Source: Calamus simplicifolius (Eukaryota; Streptophyta; Magnoliopsida; Arecales; Arecaceae). Taken from it: 64,000 nucleotides of DNA. The position numbers and the translations under genes are program-made. The DNA lies in the NCBI GenBank assembly GCA_900491605.1, contig UESW01005002.1, forward strand, positions 231,753-295,752, read 5' to 3'. Positions within the stretch are counted from its first letter, which is position 1. Every line of letters begins with the position of its first letter. Positions 54,500-64,000 of the stretch are shown piece after piece. Under the pieces are notes generated by a model, which did not search any database, was not told the DNA's origin, and saw only the letters and a list, made by a program, of their open reading frames with translations.

Positions 54500-57450
54500 A
54501 GTTACATCTGCAAAAGTGTGACTAGACTCGCCCTTCTCCAATACTTTTGCCCCCTCAGCGGCAGCTTGCGATCGTCCCTCAAAAGCTGCAGCTTCGCTGG
54601 GACCGGGGCGGCGCCAAGTTCGGCGTCAGAAACATCAACATATTCATCTTCATCTTCTTCTTCAGACTCGCCATTGTCGGGATCTTTAGTACTCAGGAAA
54701 GAAAGGTCCCATTCCGGGTGCCCACTGAGTATCCTCTGTTAGCACTCCTCCATCCCATGATGGAACGCGTCTACACTGATAGTGTCTTGCCTCCCCTTAA
54801 GTATGGCGAGCTGCATGTTGGCCTCGGCGGCCTGCTTCTCAGCCTCTGCGACTTGGGCCCACAGAATAATATTTTGCTCCTCGAACTCGTCGGCCCGCGC
54901 CTCGAATTCTGAACTCTTGTTGCGGCTGGACACAAGCTCGCTTTGAAGAGCCCGAACCTCCAGCCCCAGCTCCGCCATCTGAGAAAGCCGAAATAGGTTG
55001 GCATCACAAGAAATCAATGGAAAAAGCTAAAAAATGGGGAGAAGAATGAGATCGTACCTCCTCCTCTCGTCTGGCCAACCTCTTGGCCAACTCCTCAGCC
55101 TCACTCCTGGCTCTAGTTCTATCAGCCCCGACCAGCTCAACTCTCTCTTGCAGACTGTTAATCTTCGATTGCTTGGTTCCGATTACCTCCTGGGCTTGGG
55201 TTAGCTCGTTGTTCACTCGAGCTATCACCCCTTGTTGCCATTTAGCGCCCTCCTTCAAATGAGCAATCTCGCTATCGCGGCGCTTCAGTCGCTCCTCCAC
55301 CTCGCCAAGCATCCTGATCAAACGACCCCTCTCGTCGGTAGCTTCCTTCCCCAGCCAACCCATACTCTCACTATGTTCTCGTTGCATTGCCTTCACCTCC
55401 GCGGAATGCTTCGACTCGATTCTGGCCAGCTCCAGGCACGCATCGTCGTTCTTCGCCAGGAGTTCCTGCAACTCCTCCACCCTGCGTTTCTGCTTGGACA
55501 CCTCGGTCAGAGCGACCTGGTGTGCCGCCCTTGCCCCCTTCAGGCTTCTATCAGTCATATCCATAAGCTCCTCCAATTTTTCAGACACTTTTAGTCGTGA
55601 TTGAAGCTCGGCGTTATCACGCCTGGCCTGAATGCTGGCTCCTGTCGCCAGGCTCACGCACCAACATATCGCCCGGGAAAGCAAAACGCTCTGTGAGACA
55701 AAAAATGAATAAAAACCCACAATAGGGTCAATCGGGAAACATCTGTCGCACAAGAACAGTAACTCACCCACGAGGCATAGGCCCGAGTCATCCTCATCAG
55801 GGTTGTGTTGTCAATGTCGGGAAGGAGATGGATACTCTCGGCCATGCCTTGCTGACCGAACGCAGCATCAACCAACTCCAAATCTGTAAATTTGTCCGCT
55901 GAAGGATCCGCGCCCGGATACAGGGCCGACCTCATCATGGCGGAAAACGCCTCCTCAATATCAGCACCCGAGCTGCTGGGTTGGCCAACCCCACCTGAAG
56001 GACCGACCTGGGCGGCCCCCGTCTGAGAGGCCTTCAACCTCCCAGCCTCCTCCACCAAGGCCCTGGCTTGGGTTTCTTCGGATAGTTCGGCCAGCCCAAG
56101 CGCCAGCCTCCCCAAAACCTTTTTCGAAGAAGCTCCCAATGCGGAGCTCCTGCCTTGCCGCGTCTCCTCCTTCGACGTCCCTTCCTCGGTTACCATCATC
56201 TGTGTCTCCGCCATCGGACCCCCCGAGGTCTCGGCCTGTTCTGCCACTTGCATCTCCTTCGCAGGCTCTCCCGAGGCCTCAGTTTGACCTGCCTCACTGC
56301 TACCGTACTCCCCTGCGGAGAGACCGAGAGAAGGCTCCCCCTGAACCTCCCCGGCTGCCGCTGCCACCTCTTCCTCTCCTGTCGGAGCCAACGGCGATCC
56401 CGCGGGGACAGTAGGCTCCTCGGCGATGACCGCCTCCGCCAGATCCGTCGCTGGTTCCTCTTTCAAGGGGGACGCGGTCGGATGAACCAACGAAGCCTCG
56501 TCCGAGCTGTCTGAGATCTCTAACACGAGAAGGTCGGAGGCCATAACCTCTCTCCCCGGGCCCTCCTTCGCCCCCGGCGCTTCTGCCGTGACTACCCTGG
56601 CGTCCGGCGGGCTTCTTGCAGAAGTATGAGCCCTTTTTTTGGGCCGGCCACTATCTGCTCCGCTACCTTCCCCCGGGCGTTTCCCTCTCTTCCTCTTGGA
56701 GAGGTTCGACAACGCCGACCTTGCGGCTGTCAGACCAGAACACACATGCTCAGGTCCAAGCACATTAATCGAGAAAAATGCACTGCATGAAAGAGACTCA
56801 CCTTGCGGGTCCAGAGGGCTGAGCCCGGCTGCGAAGAGGGCCCCCTCCGATAGCAAATCATTAGCCGAAAACATCTGTCCGTTACGAAGGACGTCCAAAT
56901 CCTTCTCCTCCTGCGCCGACAAAGCCGGATGCGTCTCCGCATCCCTTGCAACATCCCCCCATCTCCGAGGGAAGTCGGAGCCAACGTTCCCCTTCGCGAT
57001 AACAAACCGACTCTTCCACCCCTTGATGGAGGAGGGCTTATCCGCAATAACGTTGAAGGATCTCCGGGGCCTGATGTAGGGCCACTCTGATTTCCTTCCG
57101 GGAATCGGATGATAGCAGGTACGGAAAAGGGGGAGAGTGGCGACGATTTGAATCTGGTGGCACATTAAGATGAATCCGACGATATTCCGCCAGCTGTTTG
57201 GAGCCACCATTGACGGGCAGATGTTATAGTGGGTCATGATTTCTTTCACCAAGGGGTGGAGAGGAAAATGAAGACCCACCTTCAAACTATCTTCGTAGAT
57301 GAAGACCCCAGACTCTAAATCCCGGGTAACCCTATCTTCGGGTTCCGGCGCCCGTAGGACGACATCCACGGGCAAGCCATACCGCTGATGAATCCTCCCC
57401 AAGTCTTCGGCAACGATTTCTGAGGCCACGTCGTCGGGGCTCGTCGCCAT
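54500..57450 (-). CDS. Antisense multi-exon Transposase_28-type retroelement protein
   Basis: ATG at 57448-57450 (MATSPDDVASEI). The N-terminal domain (residues about 10-170) has EDSLKVGLHFPLHPLVKEIM, APNSWRNIVGFILMC and the FRTCYHPIPGRK region, as in the family known as putative gypsy-type transposon / Transposase_28. A basic RKRGKRPGEG stretch and a Glu/Ala/Ser-rich linker follow, then a long coiled coil. Predicted exons on the minus strand: 57450-56802, 56726-55769, 55690-55059, 54978 onward; introns of 75-80 bases have GTGAG/GTACG donors and CAG acceptors. The frame meets TAA at 54739-54741; an acidic tail (STKDPDNGESEEED) stays readable to about 54500, so that stop may be a late lesion. 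Function unknown. It is antisense to gag-pol and has its own TATA at 57549. Confidence 0.75.
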
Positions 57451-57545
57451 TGAAAGAGGTATCAAACGAAAGCGATAAGCGTCAAAGAAGATGAAAGGCT
57501 AGAAATCTTCTGAAAGCAAAACGAGAAGACGCCGAGAGTATGCGC

Positions 57546-57560
57546 ACATATATATATAGC
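57546..57560 (-). promoter_or_regulatory. TATA box of the antisense gene
   Basis: The minus strand reads GCTATATATATATGTG about 100 bases upstream of the antisense ATG (57450), a normal distance for a promoter with a short leader. This supports independent transcription of the antisense gene. Confidence 0.55.
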
Positions 57561-57862
57561 GACAATGCGGCTGTCACTTCGCTTCTCCGCCAAGGAAGCC
57601 ACCCTAAAAAGGTGGGGCGTCTTATCCTAGGCGTCCCGAATCGCCTCGACAAACGCCGATCGATCGGGTTTCGTAGCGTGGCGCAATCCCAGCCGTCGCT
57701 CGCGAGGGAGCCTTAGCCCCGAAGGCAGGATGGCCCTGTCGCATTAATTAGGGCATCATTGCGCAAGCTATTTAAACCAAGACGTCCCATCCAAGACGCG
57801 CCATTCGAACTTGTACTCCCTACGCCCGAACCTACGCTTCGAACTAGGGAGTGGAGGGCATG
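57561..57862 (+). mobile_element. 3' interior and polypurine tract
   Basis: No gene. It ends in AGGGAGTGGAGGGCATG (57846-57862), the polypurine tract just before the 3' LTR. Confidence 0.65.
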
Positions 57863-58817
57863 TGTTGAGGGGTAAAATCATCATTGCATTAATATCCGTG
57901 CGAGGCGGCTAAGGCTAACCTCCTCCCTTCGTCTCCTCCGGGCTTCCTTAGCTCGGCCCCTCCGGGCTTCGATAGCTCGGCCCCTCCGGGCTTCCGTAGC
58001 TCAGCCCCTCCGGGCTTCCGTAGCCCAGCCCTTCCGGGCTTCCGTAGCTCGGCCCCTTCGGGCTTCCGTAGCTCGGCCCTTCCGGGCTTCCGTAGCTCGG
58101 CTCCTCCGGGCTTCCGTAGCTCGGTCCTTCCGGGCTTCCGTAGCTCGGCCCTTCCGGGCTTCCGTAGCTCGGCTTCTTCGAGCGATCCACAACCTAACAT
58201 CTACCTCCGCGGAACCTGACGCGGGAGAGCCCGAGCCTACCAGAACGGCATCCTAGAAAAGAAATCATACCGGGACGTGGCCTAAAGCCTATCATAACTG
58301 CCCCGGGCCTACTCAACCAGATCTCGAGACATCAAGGAGCTCTCCTAGCCGTCGATGCCTGAACAAACGGGATATGGACTCTAACGGCCCTACAACGGCC
58401 TGATTCTGCCCGCCTTCATATCTTAACAACCTTCGAACCTTCCAGAAGATGCTCAAGACCCAGGTGACAGTCTATAAATATCATACTCACAGATTCCCTC
58501 AGGTACGCACTCTCTCCTTGGGCACAGACATGCGCTTCTTACACGCGCACCCCACTCCTCTCTCCAGCAGCTCGTCGGCGCTCCTGCCCTCTAGAGCTTC
58601 CGATTGGCCGCCCCCGGAGAGGTCTCTCGGAGAGATCCACCTCTCCACTGTCTGGTTGATCGCCGATTTCTTCCTCACTGACTTGAGCGTCGGAGGGTCT
58701 TTCGCGGAGGATCACCCCCAGCGTCTCTCCGCGCGTGGACTTCTTTTGCAGGTCCGTCCCCCCTTCTTTCTGGAGATCGATCGCGCCCGAGTTGGAGAAC
58801 GGATTTCAGCGGCAACA
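57863..58817 (+). mobile_element. 3' LTR
   Basis: 955 bp, collinear with 44085-44944. The 24-bp array at 57936-58170 has about four more units. TATAAATA at 58473-58480. Ends GGCAACA, followed by GGATG. Confidence 0.93.
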
Positions 58818-59010
58818 GGATGTGTACCACAACTCTCTCTTTAAGAATAGCTATGGCCTCAAGGCAATGGAAAAGGACAGGGTGAAGGTCTTTGGGAAGG
58901 ACTTTTTAAGGGAGGGTGAGGCTGGATCGAAAGGGGCCAAGGTACTCGCCTTTTGCTCGCCAAGAGGAGCTGTGAAGGCTTCCTTCCCGATGGTGGGCTT
59001 CAAAATCAGG
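58818..59010 (+). pseudogene. Decayed coding-like sequence, 3' part
   Basis: It continues the frame broken at 44084: across the target duplication the reading is (KF-stop-)DVYHNSLFKNSYGLKAMEK, then KVFGKDFLREGEAGSKGAK. About 60 codons stay open, which is why I think a host gene or pseudogene was interrupted. Family not recognised. Confidence 0.4.
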
Positions 59011-60252
59011 CTGGCATATTTTTTTGGCTCAAATTGGTTAATTTGGGTTAGCTTGATGGGGTTTCAGGTCAGTTTGGTTTGAAGTTCTAGGATAATTTTG
59101 AATCTCAGACTAATTCGAAACTCAAAAAGAAATATAGAATGGGTGGGGGTTTTTGGACTGTGCTGGGGAAGGGGTGCAGCTTGATTTGTCCCACCCACTT
59201 TTAGCCCTGTAGCTTGGATTCTTGGTGGTAACGGATTCTATGCTTGATATTTACTATTTGCTTGCTCTTTTCCCTTCCTAGAATTTTTTAAGGACCCTAG
59301 GAGCAAATTGGGGTCCTTCAAACTTAGAAGCTTAAAAAAAATGAAGTAGCGGCTATAATTAAGCCTAGAAATGGGTTGGCTCAGGTTAGACCCGACCTAA
59401 TCCGTATTTAAAGAAAGATCCATGGGTTGGATCGTGTTCGATATTGAATTTGATCTAAATACCATATCAGATTCAAATCTTGCATTTTTTTTTTTACTTG
59501 GCTCGTAATTTATTTAACCTGTATTTCATTGGGATCTAATTTAGTATAATAAAAAATAGACTCATCCTAAATATGATCCTGTTCGATTCATAAACCTTAC
59601 CTATATAAATCTTATATTCGTTCAATTTAATTATCTTTATCAATTTATTAAATAAATCCTTATTTATACTTATTTTCTTTTTCTTTGTAATAATGAGGTC
59701 TACATTCATCTATTTTCATTTGATTATATTTAAATATTTATATTTTATTATTTATTTTAATAAATTTTTATTCATTTATTATTTATTTTAAGTATATGAA
59801 TATTTTTTTTAATTATATAAACTTAATGATAATCGTTTACTTGAATTGAACTAAAAGCTTTTTGAGTAAAAAATTTAAGTTCAAGTTGCTTCTTTTTACT
59901 TATATTTATATTTTTAATAAATTTATATATAATTATTAATTATTGTATTTTAGTTATAAAATAATAGATAAATAATTGACTTAAATATAAATACGATCTA
60001 ATCTAATTTCACTTCAAACTAAAATACTTTCGATTTAATTTTGATCATACTTCATCTTGAGCTAATTTGAATGAAACATTGGATCTAATATTTCTTCTTT
60101 TTTTTTTTCATGAATCCAACTTAACCAGATCAATAAAGATTTGGATTCAAACTCAAATTTATAAATTAAATGTGATGCTAAATTGTATTGAGACCAACCA
60201 TGATGTGGTCTGATCCATTTGCATCATTGAGTGTGGCATGTATTTTTTTCAC
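59011..60252. other. AT-rich intergenic, nothing recognised
   Basis: Strongly AT-rich from about 59460. Only chance frames; no bounded repeat seen. Confidence 0.6.
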
Positions 60253-60255
60253 TTA

Positions 60256-61711
60256 GGGGGCGTTTGGTAGGAGATGATTATCCAGATTACCGTAATTTAA
60301 AAGGGCTTCACCAAATAACCATGTTTGGTACGTATTTTGAATGGTAATCTATCATACAGTGGTAATCTGGATTACACTTGAGTGATAATCCACATTACCT
60401 CAGGAGAAGGTGGCTATCTATATTATCGGCTATGTTGTAATCTAATAAGTTTTTCTTTTGACAAAATTATCCCGGCCTCTTTTGTAAAAATAAAATTACC
60501 CCTTTCTTCAAACAATTAAATTAATTAAAAAAATTTAATTAAAAATTTAATTAATTTTAAAAATTATTTTTTATTTTTAATTTAATTTTAAATTTTAAAT
60601 TTAATTTTAAATTTAATTTAATTTTTTTAATTAATTAAATTAAATTTTAAATTTTATTTTTAAATATTAAATTAATTAATTAATTTAATTAAAAATTTAA
60701 TTTTAAAAATATTTTTTATTTTTAAATTAATTTTTTAAAAATTAGTTTTTAATTTTATTTTTAAAATATTGAATTAAATTAATTAATTTTTTTATTTTTT
60801 AATTAATTAATTTTTTAATTTTTTTATATTTTAAAAAATTTTAATTTTTTAAATTAATTTTAAAATTTTTAATTTTTTTTAATTTTTTTTAATTTTTTTT
60901 TTTTTTTTTTTAATTTTTTTTTTTTTTTTTTTAAATTAAATTTTTTTAATTTTTTTTTTTTTTTATTAATTTTTTTTTTTTATTTTTGTAAATTCATTTT
61001 TTTAAAATATTAAATTAAATTAATTAAAAAATTAATTTTTTTTATTTTTTAAGTAATTTATTTTTTTTTTTTAATTTTTTTAATTTAATTTTTAAATTTT
61101 TAAATTGATTTTTGAATTTTTTTTTTTTTTTTTTTTAAATATTAAATTAATTAAAATTTTAGTTTTTAATTTTTTTTTTTCTTTTTTTCCTTAATTTTTT
61201 TTAAAGTAATTTTTTTTTTTTTTTCCCCTTCCCTTCCTTTTTTTTTTTGTTCCTTAATTTATTTTTTTTCCCTTTTTTTTTTTAAATTTATCTCCATTAG
61301 TCTATTACTTCCTTCTTTTCTCTAATATTCCCCTCCCTTATTTTTCCTCTATCCCTTGTGCTCCTTGCCGTTTCCGCCTCCCCCGCTTTGCCTCTATGTT
61401 CCGCTTACCTCTCTTTTCCTCTTTCCCTCCTTCCCTCTCGTATATTCTACTTATCTCCCTCCTTTGCTTTCGGGCTTTTGCGGTCTTTTCCCCTTTTTTC
61501 CTCGATTTGCTTCCTCTGATTTCCTTTCGGGGTCTTTTGGGAATTTGCTGTTCTCTGCCTGGTATCCGTTTGTCCTCCCCCCCCGTCTCTCTTCCTGTCA
61601 TTCCCTGTGCCTCCCCCCACAGTCCCCCTGGGCAATCCATCCGGTCGTAATCTATCTTATAGGTAATCTATATTCCCATTTAGGATCGCTGGCAATGCAC
61701 CAAACGCAACC
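60256..61711. mobile_element. Non-autonomous Harbinger-like element
   Basis: Terminal inverted repeats GGGGGCGTTTGGTA (60256) and GGTTGCGTTTGGTG (complement, ending 61711), flanked by the 3-bp duplication TTA (60253-60255, 61712-61714), the signature of PIF/Harbinger. Subterminal GGTAATC/GATTACC motifs recur in both orientations (60296-60440, 61646-61672). The interior is AT-rich, passing into long T runs (60880-61270) and then a pyrimidine-rich strand (61290-61640). No transposase. Confidence 0.8.
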
Positions 61712-61957
61712 TTAAGATTTACTCATGTTCTTCTGAACGGGTTGACCTAGGAATTCACGTCCCTGGCTTTTAAAACTTTATGTCCCTTTCCTTTCGTACC
61801 CGACAATGGCTGCTGCCGCCGTGCCTCGGTCTCCGTTTTCTTGTTTGAGCTACCGCCAGTTCCACAAAATGCTAATAACCCACAGAAGCAGCGAGCAATG
61901 AGACACGCTCCTCCGTATTGAGGGCCCTATCGGGCCGTTGTTTGCTCTGCCTCACAT

Positions 61958-62671
61958 TAGGGGTGTAACTTTGATCGGGCTTAATTCAAATTCAGTCCGT
62001 CGAATCCGATTTACAGCAGTGTTTAAACTCAGTTTGTCTAACCCGAACCTGAAAGACCCGAATTTAACCCGACCCGATTTGCAATTGACTCGGGTTAGGG
62101 TTGACCACAACCCGAATCCGAGATAACCGAAACCTAAGGGTTATCGGAATGGGAGTAGCTTATTGGCACCAGATTTTTGGAGGCATTAAAGGCACCAATT
62201 GGACCTGACAAGATAACCAACTTGAGAGTGAGAAGGGCAAGGCCGTCAGTCGCAGGCGAGGAAAAGGACAAACATAAAGGCAGACCATCCACATATTTCG
62301 TTTCACTTCCCACCTCCTCCTCTTCTTTATTTACGTCACCTTCTTCTCTTCTTTGTTTCAAGTAAGACTTTTTTTTAATACAATGTTAAAGCCCCGAGTC
62401 CAGCTTATGCGTTCGGCAAGGGATTTTATTTTTTCATCTTTGGGATCCATAATTCAGTGTTTATTTACTTTGAAAAAAGCAATTTATTTTTTTTTCTCAT
62501 CAACCCGAATTTCAACTAGAAACTCAACCCGAACCCGATTTTTAAAAATAGGATTAGGGTTGAGGTTTTACAAATAGGGTTAGGGTTAGGGTTATGGTTG
62601 ACATTTTATAAATAGGGTTAGGGTTAGGGTTGAGGTAAACCCGAGTTTCATAAGCTCGAGTTGTACCCCTA
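61958..62671. mobile_element. Non-autonomous hAT element
   Basis: Ends TAGGGGTGTAAC (61958) and complement TAGGGGTACAAC (ending 62671), with a perfect 8-bp target duplication CCTCACAT (61950-61957, 62672-62679). 714 bp, no transposase. The interior has AACCCGA/TCGGGTT-type motifs near both ends. Confidence 0.88.
62549..62635. repeat. Short TTAGGG repeats inside the hAT element
   Basis: Two clusters of AGGGTTAGGGTTAGGGTT separated by a TTTTATAAAT-type spacer. The unit is 6 bp (TTAGGG), not the usual plant TTTAGGG. The whole about 40-bp block is duplicated. Confidence 0.8.
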
Positions 62672-62786
62672 CCTCACATGCCTAAGGAAGTTAAACTTTT
62701 TAGAATATCGGTAAAATTAAATAATTAATATTTTTAATATTTAAAAATAAAAGAATCATAGCAAAAGCTAAAGCCCGTTTGATAGC

Positions 62787-63528
62787 TGTTGCTGTCAAAT
62801 CATGTTCCTCGAACATCAGGATAACAAAAGGCCTTCTTCTCGTCGGAGTTCCTGCAAGAAAGTTTCGGGAACCGGTTTCACCGATGGGGCCCTCCGACGC
62901 TCAAGTAAGCGATTTGGGAACGGTCAAGAAAAGGCTAATGAAGGAGAATAGCTTGAGAACTTGGAGTTCAGATCCTCCCACTATGAGTGAGGGATTTTTA
63001 TACCTGCTCGAGGATCCCTCTTACCCCTCCTAGAAAGTTGTTGGGTCAGAGGTGCCGCCGTTGTCAAGGAACAGATAGCAGGGTTAGTGGGGGACAAGCT
63101 GTAACCATCTCTGAGGTCGTCAAAGGTACCTTGGCGTACCATCCCCGTGACAGATGAGGCGTCACAGGTGGTTAGTGGGTCTGGCTGTGTCAGATGGATA
63201 CTGCAAACGGTAGTGGGCAGCAGGGGTGCGGAAGATTGGCAGGCCACGTGGGAGTTGCGGGTGTCTGCTGGGCCGCACGGGGTTCTCAAGCACCGAGGCC
63301 GAGGTCAAGGCCAGCACCGAGGCCGAGGCCGAGATCAGGGCCAAAGTCAAGGTCGGCACCGTGGCCGAGGCCAAGGTCGGCATCGAGGCTGAGGCCAAGG
63401 TCGGCATCGAGGCTGAGGCCGAGGTCGGGGTCAAGGCAGAGGTCGAGGTCTGCACTGAGGCCGAGGTCGAGGTGACGGCGGGTACCTCCCGTTAGCCTGT
63501 TACTAACGGAGCCTGATCAGCCACACCA
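62787..63528 (-). mobile_element. 3' LTR (minus) of an element running off the window
   Basis: The plus strand starts TGTTGCTGTCAAATCATG and ends CAGCCACACCA. The minus strand therefore starts TGGTGTGGCTGATCAGG, after a polypurine tract (plus agatgctcccccacccctgagg, 63529-63550). It resembles the intron-4 element's LTR at both tips. U3 short repeats (GAGGCCGAGGTCAAGG) lie at 63280-63475. The minus TATA (plus tttttata) is at about 62996. Confidence 0.8.
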
Positions 63529-63598
63529 GATGCTCCCCCACCCCTGAGGATGGTGTGGGCATGCTTCCCGCCTAGCAGAAGGGGCATCATGTCACCCG

Positions 63599-64000
63599 AT
63601 GGCTAATCCCGATGCACTGCTGATCGCCGAGCGTACACGTGTCCCTGGCGGTGACAGCTCTTTAATGCCGGGCGCGCGGGGTATCGCGATGCCCTTACCT
63701 CGCGTGCCCCCACCGCACGATCCGAAGGAGGTCCTCCTCGGGATGGGGGAAATCCTTTCGGACTCCGCAAAAAAGGTGATCCCCATCATTGAGCCTAGGT
63801 CATCAGAGTCCTGCTGTTGGCTAAGAACCTCGTGCATCGTGCACCGGGTGGTTGTCGAGAAGACCCTCCCAATGGGTAACATCATCCCGACCCGGGAGGG
63901 TTTCCCTGTACGAGGCATCTCTCAAGGCGGGCCTCCACTGCCTATCCACCCATTCATAACCAACCTCCTTGATAGGTATGCATTAGCGCTCGCGCAGTTG
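63599..64000 (+). CDS. Start of an antisense Transposase_28-type ORF (open at window end)
   Basis: ATG at 63599 (MANPDALLIAERTR) opens 134 codons with no stop to the last base. Residues about 110-134 (GGPPLPIHPFITNLLDRYAL) match the conserved FPLHPLVKEIM region of the protein at 54500-57450. The ORF runs plus while the carrying element runs minus, the same antisense layout. It begins only 70 bases inside the LTR. No TATA is seen between them, so its promoter may lie in the LTR or be absent. The C-terminal part is beyond the window. Confidence 0.65.
   Translation, partial: MANPDALLIAERTRVPGGDSSLMPGARGIAMPLPRVPPPHDPKEVLLGMGEILSDSAKKVIPIIEPRSSESCCWLRTSCIVHRVVVEKTLPMGNIIPTREGFPVRGISQGGPPLPIHPFITNLLDRYALALAQL

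Larger units (their letters stand above)
44085..58817 (+). mobile_element. Complete 14.7-kb Tat-type Ty3/Gypsy element
   Basis: Bounded by LTRs 44085-44944 and 57863-58817 (TGTTGAGG...CAACA) and a perfect 5-bp duplication GGATG (44080-44084, 58818-58822). Order: LTR, PBS, gag-pol (plus), 64-bp hairpin array, small antisense ORF, 27-bp hairpin array, multi-exon antisense Transposase_28-type gene, polypurine tract, LTR. Dual RNase H plus an antisense ORF places it in the Tat group. Gag-pol is disabled by stops, but the antisense gene is largely open. Confidence 0.93.

Overview
This is a plant nuclear window. It contains one intron-rich host gene embedded in a dense nest of LTR retrotransposons and a few DNA transposons. 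The gene encodes an IQ67-domain (IQD) calmodulin-binding protein, a family confined to land plants. The retroelements are Ty3/Gypsy of the Tat type: they carry two different RNase H domains, and extra open frames run antisense to gag-pol. GC-rich TE blocks alternate with AT-rich introns, as in a large-genome angiosperm. A monocot is plausible but I cannot prove the species.

Layout. 1-6377: broken non-autonomous LTR-element pieces in both orientations. They include a 106-bp tandem array, a hairpin minisatellite, one long plus-strand LTR with TATA box, a coiled-coil ORF fragment, and two shuffled pieces of the mitochondrial succinate dehydrogenase iron-sulfur gene (SDHB). 6378-20149: a large imperfect palindrome. 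Two about 3.7-kb arms (LTR, polypurine tract, antisense ORF relic, 76-bp hairpin array) face each other around a 5' LTR plus a degenerate gag-pol. 20150-about 42340: the IQD5-like gene on the plus strand, with a 5'UTR exon, six coding exons and a 434-aa product. Intron 1 holds a candidate long-inverted-repeat (MULE-like) element. Intron 4 holds a 6.8-kb antisense non-autonomous LTR element (31982-38787) that carries a cytochrome P450 CYP704 fragment. 42341-44084 and 58818 onward: decayed host-like sequence split by a complete 14.7-kb Tat element (44085-58817) with a perfect 5-bp target duplication (GGATG). Its gag-pol is in one frame but carries four stops and a frameshift. Antisense to it lies a multi-exon gene of the 'putative gypsy-type transposon' (Transposase_28) family with its own TATA box. 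60256-61711: a non-autonomous Harbinger-like element (TTA duplication). 61958-62671: a non-autonomous hAT element (8-bp duplication). 62787-64000: the 3' LTR of a minus-strand element and the start of another antisense Transposase_28-type ORF, running off the window.

The most striking pattern cuts across the retroelements. Five separate tandem arrays (2357-3210, 8200-9991/16451-18305, 34225-35575, 50570-51085, 53908-54285) are each built from short perfect or near-perfect hairpins. Their stems differ between monomers in a compensatory way (for example CCAAC/GTTGG, CCGAC/GTCGG, CCGGA/TCCGG, CCGGT/ACCGG, CCAAT/ATTGG around a conserved 5-nt loop), so pairing is kept while sequence changes. The long ORFs in these arrays are by-products of the repeats. 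All calls come from reading the sequence; no database search was possible.
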